Assembly: GCA_023376005.1 (NCBI GenBank)
Contig: CM042157.1
Coordinates: 88,409,754 to 88,473,753, forward strand
Direction of reading: 5' to 3'
Origin: Doryteuthis pealeii
Taxonomy: Eukaryota; Mollusca; Cephalopoda; Myopsida; Loliginidae
DNA length: 64,000 bases
This document shows, in pieces, positions 51,188 to 62,080 of this stretch. A program made the position numbers and the translations under genes. Position 1 is the first letter of the stretch, and the number at the start of each line of letters is the position of its first letter. The notes beneath the pieces were generated by a model, which saw only the letters and a list, made by a program, of their open reading frames with translations, searched no databases and had not been told where the DNA came from.

Positions 51188-52103
51188 TGATTTTTACTAT
51201 AAAAATGCATTGGAAATGATTTTTACTATAAAATGCATTGGAAATGATTTTTACTATAAAAATGCATTGGACAATGATTTTTACTATAAACATGCATTGG
51301 AAGTGATTTTTACTATAAAAATGCATTGGACAATGATTTTTACTATAAAAATGCATTGGAAATGATTTTTACTATAAAAATGCATTGGAAGTGATTTTTA
51401 CTATAAAAATACATTGGAAGTGATTTTTACTATAAAAATGCATTGGACAATGATTTTTACTATAAAAATGCATTGGAAGTGATTTTTTACTATAAAAATG
51501 CATTGGACAATGATTTTTACTATAAAAATGCATTGGACAATGATAAAAATGCATTGGACAATGATTTTTACAATAAAAATGCATTGGAAGTGATTTTTAC
51601 TATAAAAATGCATTGGACAATAATTTGTACTATAAAATGCATTGGACAATGACTTTTACTATAAAATGCATTGGAAATGATTTTACTATAAAAATGCATT
51701 GGAAATGATTTTTACTAAAAATTGCATTGGAAATGATTTTTACTATAAAAATGCATTGAACAATGATTTTACTATAAAATGCATTGGAAATAATTTTTAT
51801 TATAAAATGCATTGGAATGATTTTTACTATAAAATGCATTGGAAATGATTTTTACTATAAAAATGCACTGGACAATGATTTGTACTATAAAATGCATTGG
51901 ACAATGATTTTTACTATAAAATGCATTGGAAATGATTTTTACTATAAAAATGCATTGGACAATGATTTTTACTATAAAAATGCATTGGAAATGATTTTTA
52001 CTATAAAAATGCATTGGACAATGATTTTTACTATAAAAATGCATTGTCTAGTGATTTTACTATAAAAATGCATTGGACAATGATTTTTAGTATAAAATGC
52101 ATT
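51188..52103. repeat. 29-30-bp minisatellite, about 31 copies
   Basis: Unit ATGATTTTTACTATAAAAATG followed by CATTGGACA or CATTGGAA. Units carry a TTTTTA..TATAAAAA foldback and an ATGCAT. It lies in the transposon's 3' untranslated part. Asn/Asp/Tyr and Met/His/Phe/Tyr-rich frames on both strands are artefacts. Confidence 0.95.
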
Positions 52104-52366
52104 ACGGGCGAGTTGAAATTGTTACATAATTCATGGATAGTCAAGGAATTATGTACGAACGGAAGTAAGAATATTTTTGAATAAGAGTTCGTTAGATTTA
52201 AAATCGAAGGGAGTTAAGTGGAGAATTTTTTTTAATTACTTAAATAAAAAGTAGATTAACTTATTTCAAAAATGATTTAATGTTTTCATTAAACTTAAGT
52301 AGGGGTCGATGATAAGGTAAATATGTTATAAAGGGGTCGACGAGTTAAAAAGTTTGGGGAACCCTG

Positions 52367-52924
52367 CTCTATATCAACATTTTTAATTGCAAAACTCACT
52401 AAAGAGATGACCGAAATCTTTCAGATTTAAAAGAATAGCAGGATTCCTCGATTTATGAAGATATAATATCCATGCCTGGATTAAAATAGAATTTAATAGG
52501 AAATCAGATTTTGAATATAAAAATAAAAAAATAACGAAACTGTTTTAAGCCTACAGAAAAGTTAGCATCGAAAAAGGGGGAAAATATTAATTGGATTTAC
52601 TGATCTAATTATTTAAATGTTAATGAAGGAAGAATTTAATAGAAAGATAGAATTAATAATTAAAAATAGCCCTGAAGTTATTATAAGATTTTCTATATAA
52701 GGAGATATATTGAGAAAATTACTTTGAGAAAGTAATCAGCTATGTTGGAAAAGGAAAAGAAAAAGATGAAGATTGGAATGAATTTGGAATTATTCCTTAT
52801 ATGGAAAATGATTAAAATGTTTCAAGTTAGAAAATGGAATTTTAAAAAATGGAAATAAATGAAAAGTTGAAAGAAAAAATTATTGAAAATAATAAATATT
52901 AACTCAGATGGATATAGATAAGTC
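52367..52924. other. No assigned feature
   Basis: A-rich sequence leading into the satellite, with no family or frame. Confidence 0.5.
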
Positions 52925-52959
52925 ATCAGATTGGGTGGAATTTTTTGGAAATTAGAATT

Positions 52960-54722
52960 TAACAGAAATTATTATTTAACAGAAAAATATTGTCTATTCA
53001 GAAATTTAACAGAAAAATATTGGAAACAGTCTATCAGAAATTTAACAGAAAAATTGGAAACAGTCTATTCAGAAATTTAACAGAAAAATATTGGAAACGG
53101 AAAAAGTCTATTTCAGAGAATTTAACAGAAAAAATATTGGAAAGTCTATTCAGAAATTTAACAGAAAAAATTAACAGATTGATTTAACAGAAAAATATTG
53201 AAACAGTCTATTCAGAAATTTAACAGAAAAATATTGGAAACAGTCTATTCAGAAATTTAACAGAAAAATATTGGAAACAGTCTATTCAGAAATTTAACAG
53301 AAAAATATTGGAAACAGTCTATTCAGAAATTTAACAACAGAAAAATATTGGAAACAGTCTATTCAGAAATTTTAACAGAAAAATATTGAACAGTCTATTC
53401 AGAAATTTAACAGAAAAAATATTGGAAACAGTCTATTCAGAAATTTAACATTGGAAAAATATTGGAGTCTATTCAGAAATTTAACAGAAAAATATTGGAA
53501 ACAGTCTATTCAGAAATTTAACAGAAAATATTGGAAACAGTCTATTCAGAAATTTAACAGAAAAATATTGGAAACAGTCTATTCAGAATTTAACGAAACA
53601 GTCTATTCAAATTTAACAGAAAAATATTGGAAACAGTCTATTCAGAAATTTAACAGAAAAATATTGGAAACAGTCTATTCAGAAATTTAACAGAAATATT
53701 AACAGAAAAAATATTGAAACAGTCTATTCAGAAATTTAACAGAAAAATATTAGAAACAGTCTATTCAGAAAAATATTGGAAACAGTCTATTCAGAAATTT
53801 AACAGAAAAATATTGGAAACAGTCTATTCAGAAATTTAACAGAAAAATATTGGAAACAGTCTATCCAGAAATTTAACAGAAAAATATTAGTCTACAGAAA
53901 TTTAACAGAAAAATATTGGAAACGGTCTATCAGAAATTTAACAGAAAAATATTGAAAATTTTAACAGAAAATATTGGAAACAGTCTATCAGAAATTTAAC
54001 AGAAAAATATTGGAAACAGTCTATTCAGAAATTTAACAGAAAAATATTGGAAACAGTCTATCCAGAAATTTAACAGAAAATATTGGAAACGGTCTATCCA
54101 GAAATTTAACAGAAAAAATATTGAAAACAGTCTATTCAGAAAATTAACAGAAAATATTGGAAACAGTCTTTCAGAAATTTAACAGAAAATAAACAGTCTA
54201 TTCAGAAATTTAACAGAAAAATATTGGAAACAGTCTATTCAGAAATTTAACAGAAAAATATTGGAAACAGTCTATTCAGAAATTTAACAGAAAAATATTG
54301 GAAACAGTCTATTCAGAAATTTAACAGAAAAATATTGGAAACAGTCTATTCAGAAATTTAACAGAAAAATATTGGAAACAGTCTATTCAGAAATTTAACA
54401 GAAAAATATTGAAACAGTCTATTTCAGAAAAACAGAAAAATATTGGAAACAGTCTATTCAGAAATTTAACAAAAAAATATTGGAAACAGTCTATTCAGAA
54501 TTTAACAGAAAATATTGGAAACAGTCTATTCAGAAATTTAACAGAAAAATATTGGAAACAGTCTATCAGAAATTTAACAGAAAAATATTGGAAACAGTCT
54601 TTCAGAAATTTAACAGAAAAATATTGGAACACTCTATTCAGAATTTAACAGAAAAATATTGGAAACAGTCTATTCAGAAATTTAACAGAAAAAATTGGAA
54701 ACAGTCTATTCAGAAATTTAAC
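52960..54722. repeat. 37-bp satellite, about 48 copies
   Basis: Unit CAGTCTATTCAGAAATTTAA followed by CAGAAAAATATTGGAAA. Many units are shortened by 1-10 bp. Frames of the type KYWKQSIQKFNR are artefacts. Confidence 0.95.
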
Positions 54723-55010
54723 TTGTATCTCCGTGTTCATTTCTTACACTGATAACCATTACATCATGGGCAACTCTGTTGGACTGGTATGTTTTTGTTG
54801 AGAAGGTGAAAAGGATAAAAGGAATTCTAAATGAATTCTAAAGACTCAGATATATCCGAGGAAGGCTGAAGAATTTATTGGCTGAAATAACAATGGTAAA
54901 GATACTCGTTTGAAAAACTTGAATTTAATCTGTTTAAGAAAGCTGATTAAGAAAATATAACATTTTAGATAAAGGTTTTGTTTTCATAGTATATTCGAAG
55001 CATTATTTGT
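54723..55010. other. No assigned feature
   Basis: Unique-looking, AT-rich. Confidence 0.5.
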
Positions 55011-55013
55011 AAT

Positions 55014-55125
55014 TGGAAAAACATATTTATTTATATGTTTTGTTGTTTATTTTTTGTTGTTTTTTGTTTTTTAATCTAAAAAAAAAACAACAACAAAAGA
55101 TATAAATAAATATGTTTTTCCAACA
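55014..55125. repeat. Palindrome, arms ~37 bp
   Basis: Left arm TTGGAAAAACATATTTATTTAT... and right arm are inverted copies (end ...AATATGTTTTTCCAA) around a TTTTTGTTGTT-rich loop. Probably a small foldback element. Confidence 0.75.
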
Positions 55126-55249
55126 TACAACGCATTTTTTCGCTGCCTTCAAAAAACAACTTATTCAATAACATTTTAGATTTTCAATATCAGATCTTTT
55201 TCTATCCTATTTGAATCGAGTATGTTCATCATACTAACACCTTCATAGA

Positions 55250-55495
55250 TTCCGGTCTGTTGGCTGGAGCTGTAGATACAGAACAGAGGTAGAAGCCCCG
55301 CCCCAATGGAGGCATATCTTGGCTGTGGGTGGCGACCAATGATATTTTATTCTTGTGGCTGAGCAATCTATGACACACAACTCCACTTTGGCCCTTACTT
55401 CAGCTAGACGGGCGGTTGGAGAAGCCCAATCCATCAATCAGCTGGTCACCTCAAATCCTAGCATCTATATGATTGTCCTGACCCTATTGCCCAAA
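55250..55495 (+). mobile_element. SINE-like family D, head half
   Basis: GTTGGCTGGAGCTGTAGAT through CATCTATATGATTGTCCTGA in family order. Confidence 0.65.
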
Positions 55496-55650
55496 TGACC
55501 ACTTGCTAAGACATCTCGTGTATGTCACTAAAATAATGTCTCTCTAAGAGACTTACCACCGACGCTGAACTAAGACGAATTATCTCATGCGGTCCATTAA
55601 ACTGACGACGTGCTATGATAAGTTATCACGTTCGTATCACTAGACAAAGA
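55496..55650. repeat. Hairpin minisatellite, ~38-bp degenerate unit (block 1)
   Basis: Units include GCTAAGACGAGTTATCTCGT-like sequence and a GACACTAAACTGA spacer. The centre GACGAG-TTAT-CTCGTC is self-complementary. Further blocks are at 56520-56690 and 57180-57310. Confidence 0.65.
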
Positions 55651-55654
55651 CCAC

Positions 55655-56240
55655 CCTGTCGGCTGGGCGTTAGAATGCACCGACTGCACCTCTGCAGAGG
55701 GGTAAGACTCCCCCAATGGGGCCGCCTGTTTGCCGTGGGTGGCGACCCGTGATGCTTAAGGATAGAACCCAGGTGGATGAGCAGTTCATGACATGCAATA
55801 CCCACTTTGGCCCTATCTTGGGCTAGACGGGCGGTCGGAGAGGCCCCTCCGATCAATCGGCTGGTCACGTCAAGCCTAGCAACTATATGATTTTCCCAAC
55901 CCTATTGCCCTTATGTCAAGCCCCAACCCCTTTTTATCATATGGGTGCTAGAAGCGGTGGCTGCGGTCTACATGTCTGGGAATGACGTTAAACTCTATCT
56001 GATGGTGAGGTTCCAGTTTTGAGGTTTGGGGAATGTGGAGCACCCCTTCATCACCATTGCTCCCTGGTTCACTCTGACCCGGAAGTGGTAGTACCTGTTA
56101 GGGTCCCATCTATGGGTTAAATAGAAAAATGTATTTATAAAAAATTGTATTATCCATTAAGAATTGAGTTATTTCTGAACTTTATCGGCATTAAATGACC
56201 CACTGAGGTTGATATGCCGTAAAACAAAACAAAGAACAAA
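55655..56240 (+). mobile_element. SINE-like family D, most complete copy (~585 bp)
   Basis: Runs from ACCCTGTCGGCTGGGCGTTA through the CTGCAGAGGGGTAAGACTCC head, a GCTAGAAGCGGTGGCTG middle and the GGTAGTACCTGTTAGGGTCC body to TGATATGCCGTAAAAC. I recognise no protein-coding part and no clear A/B box, so the retroposon class is open. TSDs at other copies (10886, 47228) show it is mobile as an RNA copy. Confidence 0.75.
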
Positions 56241-56251
56241 AACTATTTATG

Positions 56252-56508
56252 GGACCATATGACCTTTAGGCACCCCTTTTAGATCTCGATTAAGAAAGGA
56301 CGTTTTTCATTTAGACTGTCAATATCCGGTTGTTTAAACAGACGATTTTTAGATTTTTTTTAAATTATAAAACTAACCCCTAACCCTAACCCCTAACCCT
56401 AACCCTAACCCTAACCCCAAACAAACAACCGGATATTGACGGTGTAAATGAAAAAGATGTCCTTTCTTAATCGAGATCAAAAAAGGGTGCCTAAAGGTAA
56501 CTTGGTCC
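56252..56508. mobile_element. TIR element (hAT-like MITE) with (CCCTAA)n core, copy 2
   Basis: 257 bp. Ends GGACCATATGACC and TAACTTGGTCC with ~90-bp inverted repeats. Flanking octamers TATTTATG and GATTTATC match at 6 of 8. The core 56373-56418 consists of about seven CCCTAA units. Confidence 0.8.
56373..56418. repeat. Interstitial telomere-like (CCCTAA)n
   Basis: About seven units with occasional CCCCTAA. It forms the loop of the TIR element. Not at a chromosome end. Confidence 0.9.
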
Positions 56509-56519
56509 GATTTATCCCC

Positions 56520-56690
56520 TCCATAGCACTAGATAACTAGCTAAGACGAGTTATGTCATTTATTGCATTAGATAACTAGCTAAGATTAATTATCTCGGCT
56601 ATAACACTAGATGCTGAGATAAGGTGATTGATCTCGTCCGATGAGTTGGCGTCGAGCGAAGACGTCCATAGCACTAAACTTATATTTTTC
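56520..56690. repeat. Hairpin minisatellite, block 2
   Basis: CACTAGATAACTAGCTAAGA and related units. Block 1 is separated from it by the family D and TIR element insertions. Confidence 0.65.
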
Positions 56691-57175
56691 ATTGATTTTG
56701 GATGCTATGAGATCAAGTTAACCTTCATAGAGACAAATTTTTTTTTTTTTTAATCTGCAATCAATTAAACTTTATTTTCAGACCGCACAGAGAAGGGTTT
56801 AAAAAGCAATTTCATCAATTTCACATAGTTATTAATTTTCCAGAACAAAAAAAAAGGAAGGAGGCGAGAAATTTCAAAAAGGAATATTTCTGTCAAATGT
56901 AACGATGTATAGATATTGTTTGTTTTCAATTAACTTGCACAAAAGAAATGCAGGAATAAACAGGACTGGGTAGGAAAGGTTATTGACTGGGAAATATGCA
57001 AGTTATTATAATTTGGTCGTGCAGCAAAATAGTATATGCACGAGCGAGAATCTATCCATTAAAATGTGAGGCATAATATTCACTATGATAGATCACCTAA
57101 TCCAGATCTAGATTTTTGTTGGAAACAAATCCTTTTTCGTTAGTGAATTTCTGCTATTTCTCTCTCTAAACTAAA
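56691..57175. other. No assigned feature
   Basis: AT-rich with a poly-T run near 56738. Confidence 0.5.
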
Positions 57176-57179
57176 CTAA

Positions 57180-57310
57180 AATAATGACTTGCTAAGACGA
57201 GTTATCTCGTCTGTATTACTTAACTGATAAATTTATAAGACGAGTTATTTCGTCGATGACACTAAACTGACATTTACTAAAACGAGTTATCTTAGCTGTA
57301 GGAATTACCT
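57180..57310. repeat. Hairpin minisatellite, block 3
   Basis: Three units with ACGAGTTATCT/TTTCGTC cores. Confidence 0.65.
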
Positions 57311-57629
57311 TGTTATCTCAGTCTTGGGACCGAACAGTCAAATAATAAACATAGAGTTCCAGTTCCTTTTCTTCCTGAAAAACTAACAAATTCAAATAGA
57401 CCCGATTATACTTTAAATATACGCTCCTACATTTGGGACCCTGGTGGTTGTCGTCAGTGATATTATCCGCATGGTTCATTGGGAAGTTTCGGGTCTTCCA
57501 ACATCAGACTTCCCTCGCCCTGCTGACCCTATCAGAGGTGATCAAACTTCGATACCTCCACCAACATTAGACGCTAAAAGACGTTTGACTTTTATTCTTA
57601 TGAACGTTTGTAAAACTTCTAATCCCGCT

Positions 57630-57742
57630 CATATGATTGGCTGGCGCGAACAACCAATCAAATGCGCGGTACATTCTATTTAAATGGAATACGTGGACAG
57701 TAACACTTTTCTTAGAACGGATTACAACCTTTAGAGGAATAG
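57630..57742 (+). promoter_or_regulatory. Candidate promoter and first exon with splice donor
   Basis: An inverted CCAAT box (ATTGG at 57636-57640), a CCAATCA at 57654-57660 and a TATA-like TATTTAAAT at 57677-57685 are spaced as in a TATA promoter. The consensus donor AG|GTAAGT (exon end 57742) follows, giving a short non-coding first exon from about 57710. The stretch 57420-57680 is GC-richer than its surroundings and matches none of the repeats here. A 79-codon frame at 57444-57683 spans the promoter elements and is probably chance. No downstream exon recognised. Confidence 0.4.
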
Positions 57743-57925
57743 GTAAGTTAAACCTTCATTAATAATGATAAACGAGGACTAATTCTAACGATTTGTTTCC
57801 ATTTTTTTTATTTTATTTTATTTTATGAATCATACCAACTTTTTAATTTCAATACTATTGGCGTGTTTTCTGAGACGATATTTACCCAATCCTTTCACCC
57901 CGGCTAGCCGCAATCCTTTTTATCA

Positions 57926-58214
57926 CATATATATTTACCAACCCCTCCGCACGAGCAGGATGCGACACAAGGTCGATTTTTTAAGCGGAGTTTAACAGGT
58001 TTGAATTCAGAGTTTTCCTTCTCCTAGACTGATTACCTAGCCATGGTTAAAGAGTCCAGTCTGCCCTGCTATTTACCTATAGCTGAAGGGAGAATTGGAT
58101 TCATACCTTTCCCAAGGGTATTACCGCTATGTGAAATGCCAACAGCTTCGTCCAGGAATTGAACTAGGTTTGACGAGTCCATTTCCTACGACTCTAACCA
58201 TTAGACCACGCGTC
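57926..58214 (-). mobile_element. SINE family B1, full length
   Basis: Minus strand from the head GACGCGTGGTCTAATGGTTA through the core to GGAGGGGTTGGTAAATATAT. It sits within a family D copy that continues from 58215. Confidence 0.85.
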
Positions 58215-58550
58215 TTTTTATCATACATGTGCTAGAAAGTGGTGGCTGAGGGTCTTAGTGTCCTGCGTATGACGTTAAACTCTTCTTGATGGTGAAGTTC
58301 TGGAGATCTGGGAATATGAAGTACCTCTTTATCACCATTACTCCCAGGTTCGCATCGACCGGAGTGGTAGTACCTGTTAGGGTCCCATCTATGGGTTAAA
58401 TAGAACATTATGAGTCATAAAAATGTGTTTAAAAAATTGAGTTTAAAAAAACTGAGTACTCTTCAAGAATGCATAAAACAAAATGTCATCGACATAAAAT
58501 AACCCAACAAGGATTGTCATGTCGTAAAATTCAACTAACCAGCCAATCAA
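58215..58550 (+). mobile_element. SINE-like family D, body and tail
   Basis: GTGCTAGAAAGTGGTGGCTG to GATTGTCATGTCGTAAAATT. Confidence 0.7.
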
Positions 58551-59110
58551 TAACATAAGACACTGATTACAACGTGAAAGTTATTTTGGCTGATCAGTAA
58601 AAGTCGTTCATCAATCATCCAACATGGAATTATGTTTCTATTTCAGAAAAACAGATCAATAAAGGAAAGTTATTTTTCTCTCTTCGGGATTTTCGCGCGT
58701 AAATGTCACTTGGCGCCTATTAATGTCAAAAGTTACATGAACGATACAACTCTTTCTTCTTATAATCCTTTTGTGCTAGGATGTCCGCCATTTTTAGAAA
58801 CACCTATTAAGCGAAAAAAAATTTTTTTTTCTTAATCTGTGATGTGTGTCACGGACTGTGAGTGTTCAGAAAGTAGCGGCATGTTGTTATCAATGATGTT
58901 TTAGTTAAGAAATTTTCAAGTTGATGAAAATCAAGAAAAACAGAAGCGTAAGTTTGTTTATTAGTTCCATTTTTATTGGCTACTAAATTTTTAGTGTCCA
59001 CAGCACACACTTATGAGACATGAAAACTTTTGCTTTATTGTACACCAGTTTGGACTCCCCACATTTAAACATTAGGAGTAAAAATGAATGGAGAATGAAG
59101 TTTTATGGGT
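58551..59110. other. No assigned feature
   Basis: A 67-codon frame at 58632-58835 in less repetitive sequence (contains GCGCGTAAATGTCACTTGGC). I do not recognise a product. Confidence 0.4.
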
Positions 59111-59112
59111 AT

Positions 59113-59359
59113 ATGTTTCTTCTTCTTCTTCTTCTTCTCTTCTTCTTCTTTTCTTCTCTTCTTCTTCTTTCTTTCTTTCTTTCTTTCTTTCTTTTTATAT
59201 TTCATTTCAGTCTCTTTCATATCAATCTCCTTCTTCTTCTTCTTCTTCTTCTTCTTCTTCTTCTTCTTCTTTCTTTTCTTTCTTTTTTCTTCTTTTTTTT
59301 CTTTCTTTTTATATTTCAAACCCTCTTTTTATATTTCAGTGTCTCTCTTTTATATCAGA

Positions 59360-59390
<31 letters not shown>

Positions 59391-60877
59391 CTTTCCTTCT
59401 TCTTCTTCTTCTTCTTCTTCTTCTATTTCTTTCTTTCTTTCTTTTTTTTTCTTTTTCTTTCTTTCTATTATTTCAAACCTCTTTTTATTTCATAGTCTCT
59501 ATTTCATATCAGAACTTCTTCTTTTTTCTTCTTTCTTTTCTTCTTCTTCTTCTCTTCTTTTCTTCCTTCTTTCTTTCTTCTTCTTTCTTTCTTTTTTTTT
59601 TTTTTATATTTCACCCTCTTTTTATATTTCAGTGGTCTCTTTTTTATATCAGAACTCTTTTCTTCTTTCTTCTTCTTCTTTCTCTTCCTTCTTCTTCTTC
59701 TTCTTCTTCTTCTATTCTTCTTTATTTCTTTCTTTCTATTTTCTTTCTTTTTAAAACCCTCTTTTTAATTATTTCAGTTCTCGTATTTTATATGCAGAAC
59801 TTCTTTCTTTCTTCTTCTTCTCTTCTTCTTTCTTCTTCTTTCTTCTTTCTTTCTTTCTTTCTTTTTTCTCTATATTCAAACCCTCTTTTTATATTTCAGT
59901 GTCCTTTTAAATCAGAACTTTCTCTCTTCTTCTTCTCTTCTGTTCTTCTTCTTCTTCTCTTCTTTCTTCTTCTCTCTTCTTTCGTTCTTTACTTTTCTTT
60001 CTTTCTTTTCTCTTTCTTTTAATCTCTTTTTATATTTCAACCCTCTTTTTTAATATTTTCAGTGTCTCTTTTTATATCAAACCCCTTCTTCTCTTTCCTT
60101 CTTCTTTCTCTTCTTTCGTTTTTTCTTTTTTTCTCTTCTTCTTCTTCTTAATTAATTATTTTTTATATTTAATTATATTATCTCTTCTTTCTTTCTTTTC
60201 TTTTCATATTCAGCACCTTTTTATAATTCAAGTGTCTCTATTTTATTATCAGAAACCCTTTCTTCTTCTTACTCTTCTTTTTTCTCCTTCTTTTTTCTTC
60301 TTTTCTTTCTCTTCTTCGTTTCTCTTCTTCCTTCTGTCTTCTCTACCCTTTCTTTCTTCTATCCTTTGTCTTTTCTTTCCCTTTCTGGTCTTTTTTTCTA
60401 TATTTCAACCCTTTTTATATTTCAGTGGGTTCTTCACTTTTATTCAGCAAGCTTCTTCTTCTTTTCTTCTTCTTTCTTCTCTTTCTCTTTTCTATTTCTT
60501 TCTTTCTTTTCTTTTTTTCTATAATAGTTGTCAACCCTCTTTTATATTTTCAGTGTCTCTATTTTAATATCAGGAAACTGTCTCCTTAACTTCTTCTTCG
60601 TTCTCTTCTCTTTTCTTTCTTTCTCTTTTTCTTTTTGTCTTTCTTTCTTCCTTTATCTTTTGTCTTTTCTTTTTTTTCCTCTATATTTACAAACCTCTTT
60701 TTTTTTTAAAAAATCTTCAAAGTGTCTCTTCTTTTATTCAACTTATCTTCTTCTTCTTCTTCTTTTTCTTCTTCTCTCTCCTTTCTTCTTTCTTTCTTTC
60801 TTCTTCTTTTTACTTTTCCTTTTTTCTTTCTTCTTTCTTCTTTCTTTTTTTTCTTGCTTCTTCTTCCTTTTCTCTTG
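59113..60877. repeat. Pyrimidine-rich satellite of TTC/TTTC runs with a recurring spacer, cut by a gap
   Basis: CTT and CTTT runs alternate with a recurring spacer of about 45 bp (CCCTCTTTTTATATTTCAGT, GTCTCT..TTATATCAGAAC) roughly every 140-170 bp. The Phe/Ser/Leu-rich frames are artefacts. Confidence 0.9.
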
Positions 60878-60977
60878 NNNNNNNNNNNNNNNNNNNNNNN
60901 NNNNNNNNNNNNNNNNNNNNNNNNNNNNNNNNNNNNNNNNNNNNNNNNNNNNNNNNNNNNNNNNNNNNNNNNNNNNN
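60878..60977. other. Assembly gap of 100 N
   Basis: Exactly 100 N, the usual placeholder for a gap of unknown size. It interrupts the pyrimidine satellite, so its true length is unknown. Confidence 0.98.
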
Positions 60978-61900
60978 GAATGTTTATACCTGTTTAGGCC
61001 GATTCTTCAAATCATACCACTTCTTTAAGGTTTCTCTGTGCTGGCACAAGCCCACAAAAATGGTGTTCCCGGGTAAGGCCGCCAATTATGCACAATTAGT
61101 TAATGAATTTTTTTTTAATTAATTTTTCTTTATGATAATTGGGATAAATTATTTTCATTTCTTGAAAATAATACTTTGAATAAATAGATTCTTTATGAAC
61201 TTTTTTGGCTTCTTTGCTATCGAGGCTACTTTCCTCCTCCTCTATGCAACTATTTCCATAGTTTAATTAATTTTTAAATTAATTTTCTTTTGATAAGGTG
61301 GATAATTATTCAATTACTGAAAGATAATACATTGAAAAAAAATAGATTCTATAAACTTTTTTTGAAAAAAATGATTTTTTTTTTTCTTTGGAGATTTTTA
61401 AAAATGGAAAATTTAGATTAGAAATTATTTTCTTTTTTTAGTTTTTATTTGTTTGTCTTGAAGAAAAACTTTGATCCATGAGAGGAAAAAAATTGAAACT
61501 TGATTATGAATATTTTTTTATAAATTAACAATTATTTTTAAAAACATTTCCTCATTAGAGACAAAAATTTTATGATTTAAATATAATATTGTATAAATTT
61601 ATTATTTTTTTGGTTTATTCGCAATCTTGAAGCTAAAAAAACTATCTCACGCAGGTCCAGTTGGGGTCATCATCATGCCAACATAACCCCAACGCTATGG
61701 AAATTTCCCACTTACGAGGTTTTAATAATCTAACGAACTGGTATTCAAATTAGGTCTAACTACAGTACATATATAATTTCATAAGCTGCTTATGGAATTT
61801 ATGTAACACTAAGTTTAAAGCAAAATTTCAAGCATCCATATAATTTTTCTTTTTTAATTTTTAGATACTTAACTTTAATAAATACAGTTTGGTGTATAGT
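60978..61900. other. AT-rich sequence, nothing assigned
   Basis: Contains a loosely repeated block (AATTAATTTTTCTTTATGAT...GATAATT) at about 61115 and 61270. No gene recognised. Confidence 0.5.
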
Positions 61901-61906
61901 TATAAG

Positions 61907-62080
61907 GTTGGTGTTTAGTGGGATTGTGGGTAATGTTCATAGAATAGACATGGCAACCCGAGTTTAAATCCTGGGCAAGGTTGTTTGCATCAATACACCT
62001 TGGGGAAGTATGTATACAACTATTCTGGTAAATAGTTAGGACAGACTGGCTCTTAAACCTTGGTTAAGTAAACAGTCTAG
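61907..62080 (+). mobile_element. SINE family B, 5' part
   Basis: Decayed head (B-box GAGTTTAAATCC) and core ending CAGTCTAG. The tail resumes at 62601 after an LTR insertion. Confidence 0.7.

Larger units (their letters stand above)
50870..52366 (+). mobile_element. hAT-type DNA transposon remnant carrying a minisatellite
   Basis: Terminal repeats CAGGGGTCCCCAAA and TTTGGGGAACCCTG are typical of hAT (Charlie/Buster-like) elements. The flanking octamers ATCTAGAG and CTCTATAT match at 5 of 8 positions and follow the known nTCTAGAn preference, so the duplication is decayed. Only the end of the transposase gene remains next to the left terminus. Most of the remaining length is a 29-bp array. 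Confidence 0.85.

Noticed and set aside
51168..52065. Regular array that might suggest CRISPR-like repeats
   Set aside because: Units are directly adjacent 29-30-bp tandem copies without unique spacers, in a eukaryotic transposon.
56633..56672. CCGATGAG...GCGAAGACGTC resembling a hammerhead
   Set aside because: Core positions differ (CCGATGA, GAAG) and stem II is not convincing.
59020..60022. 305- and 244-codon frames
   Set aside because: Phe/Ser/Leu low-complexity translations of the pyrimidine satellite.
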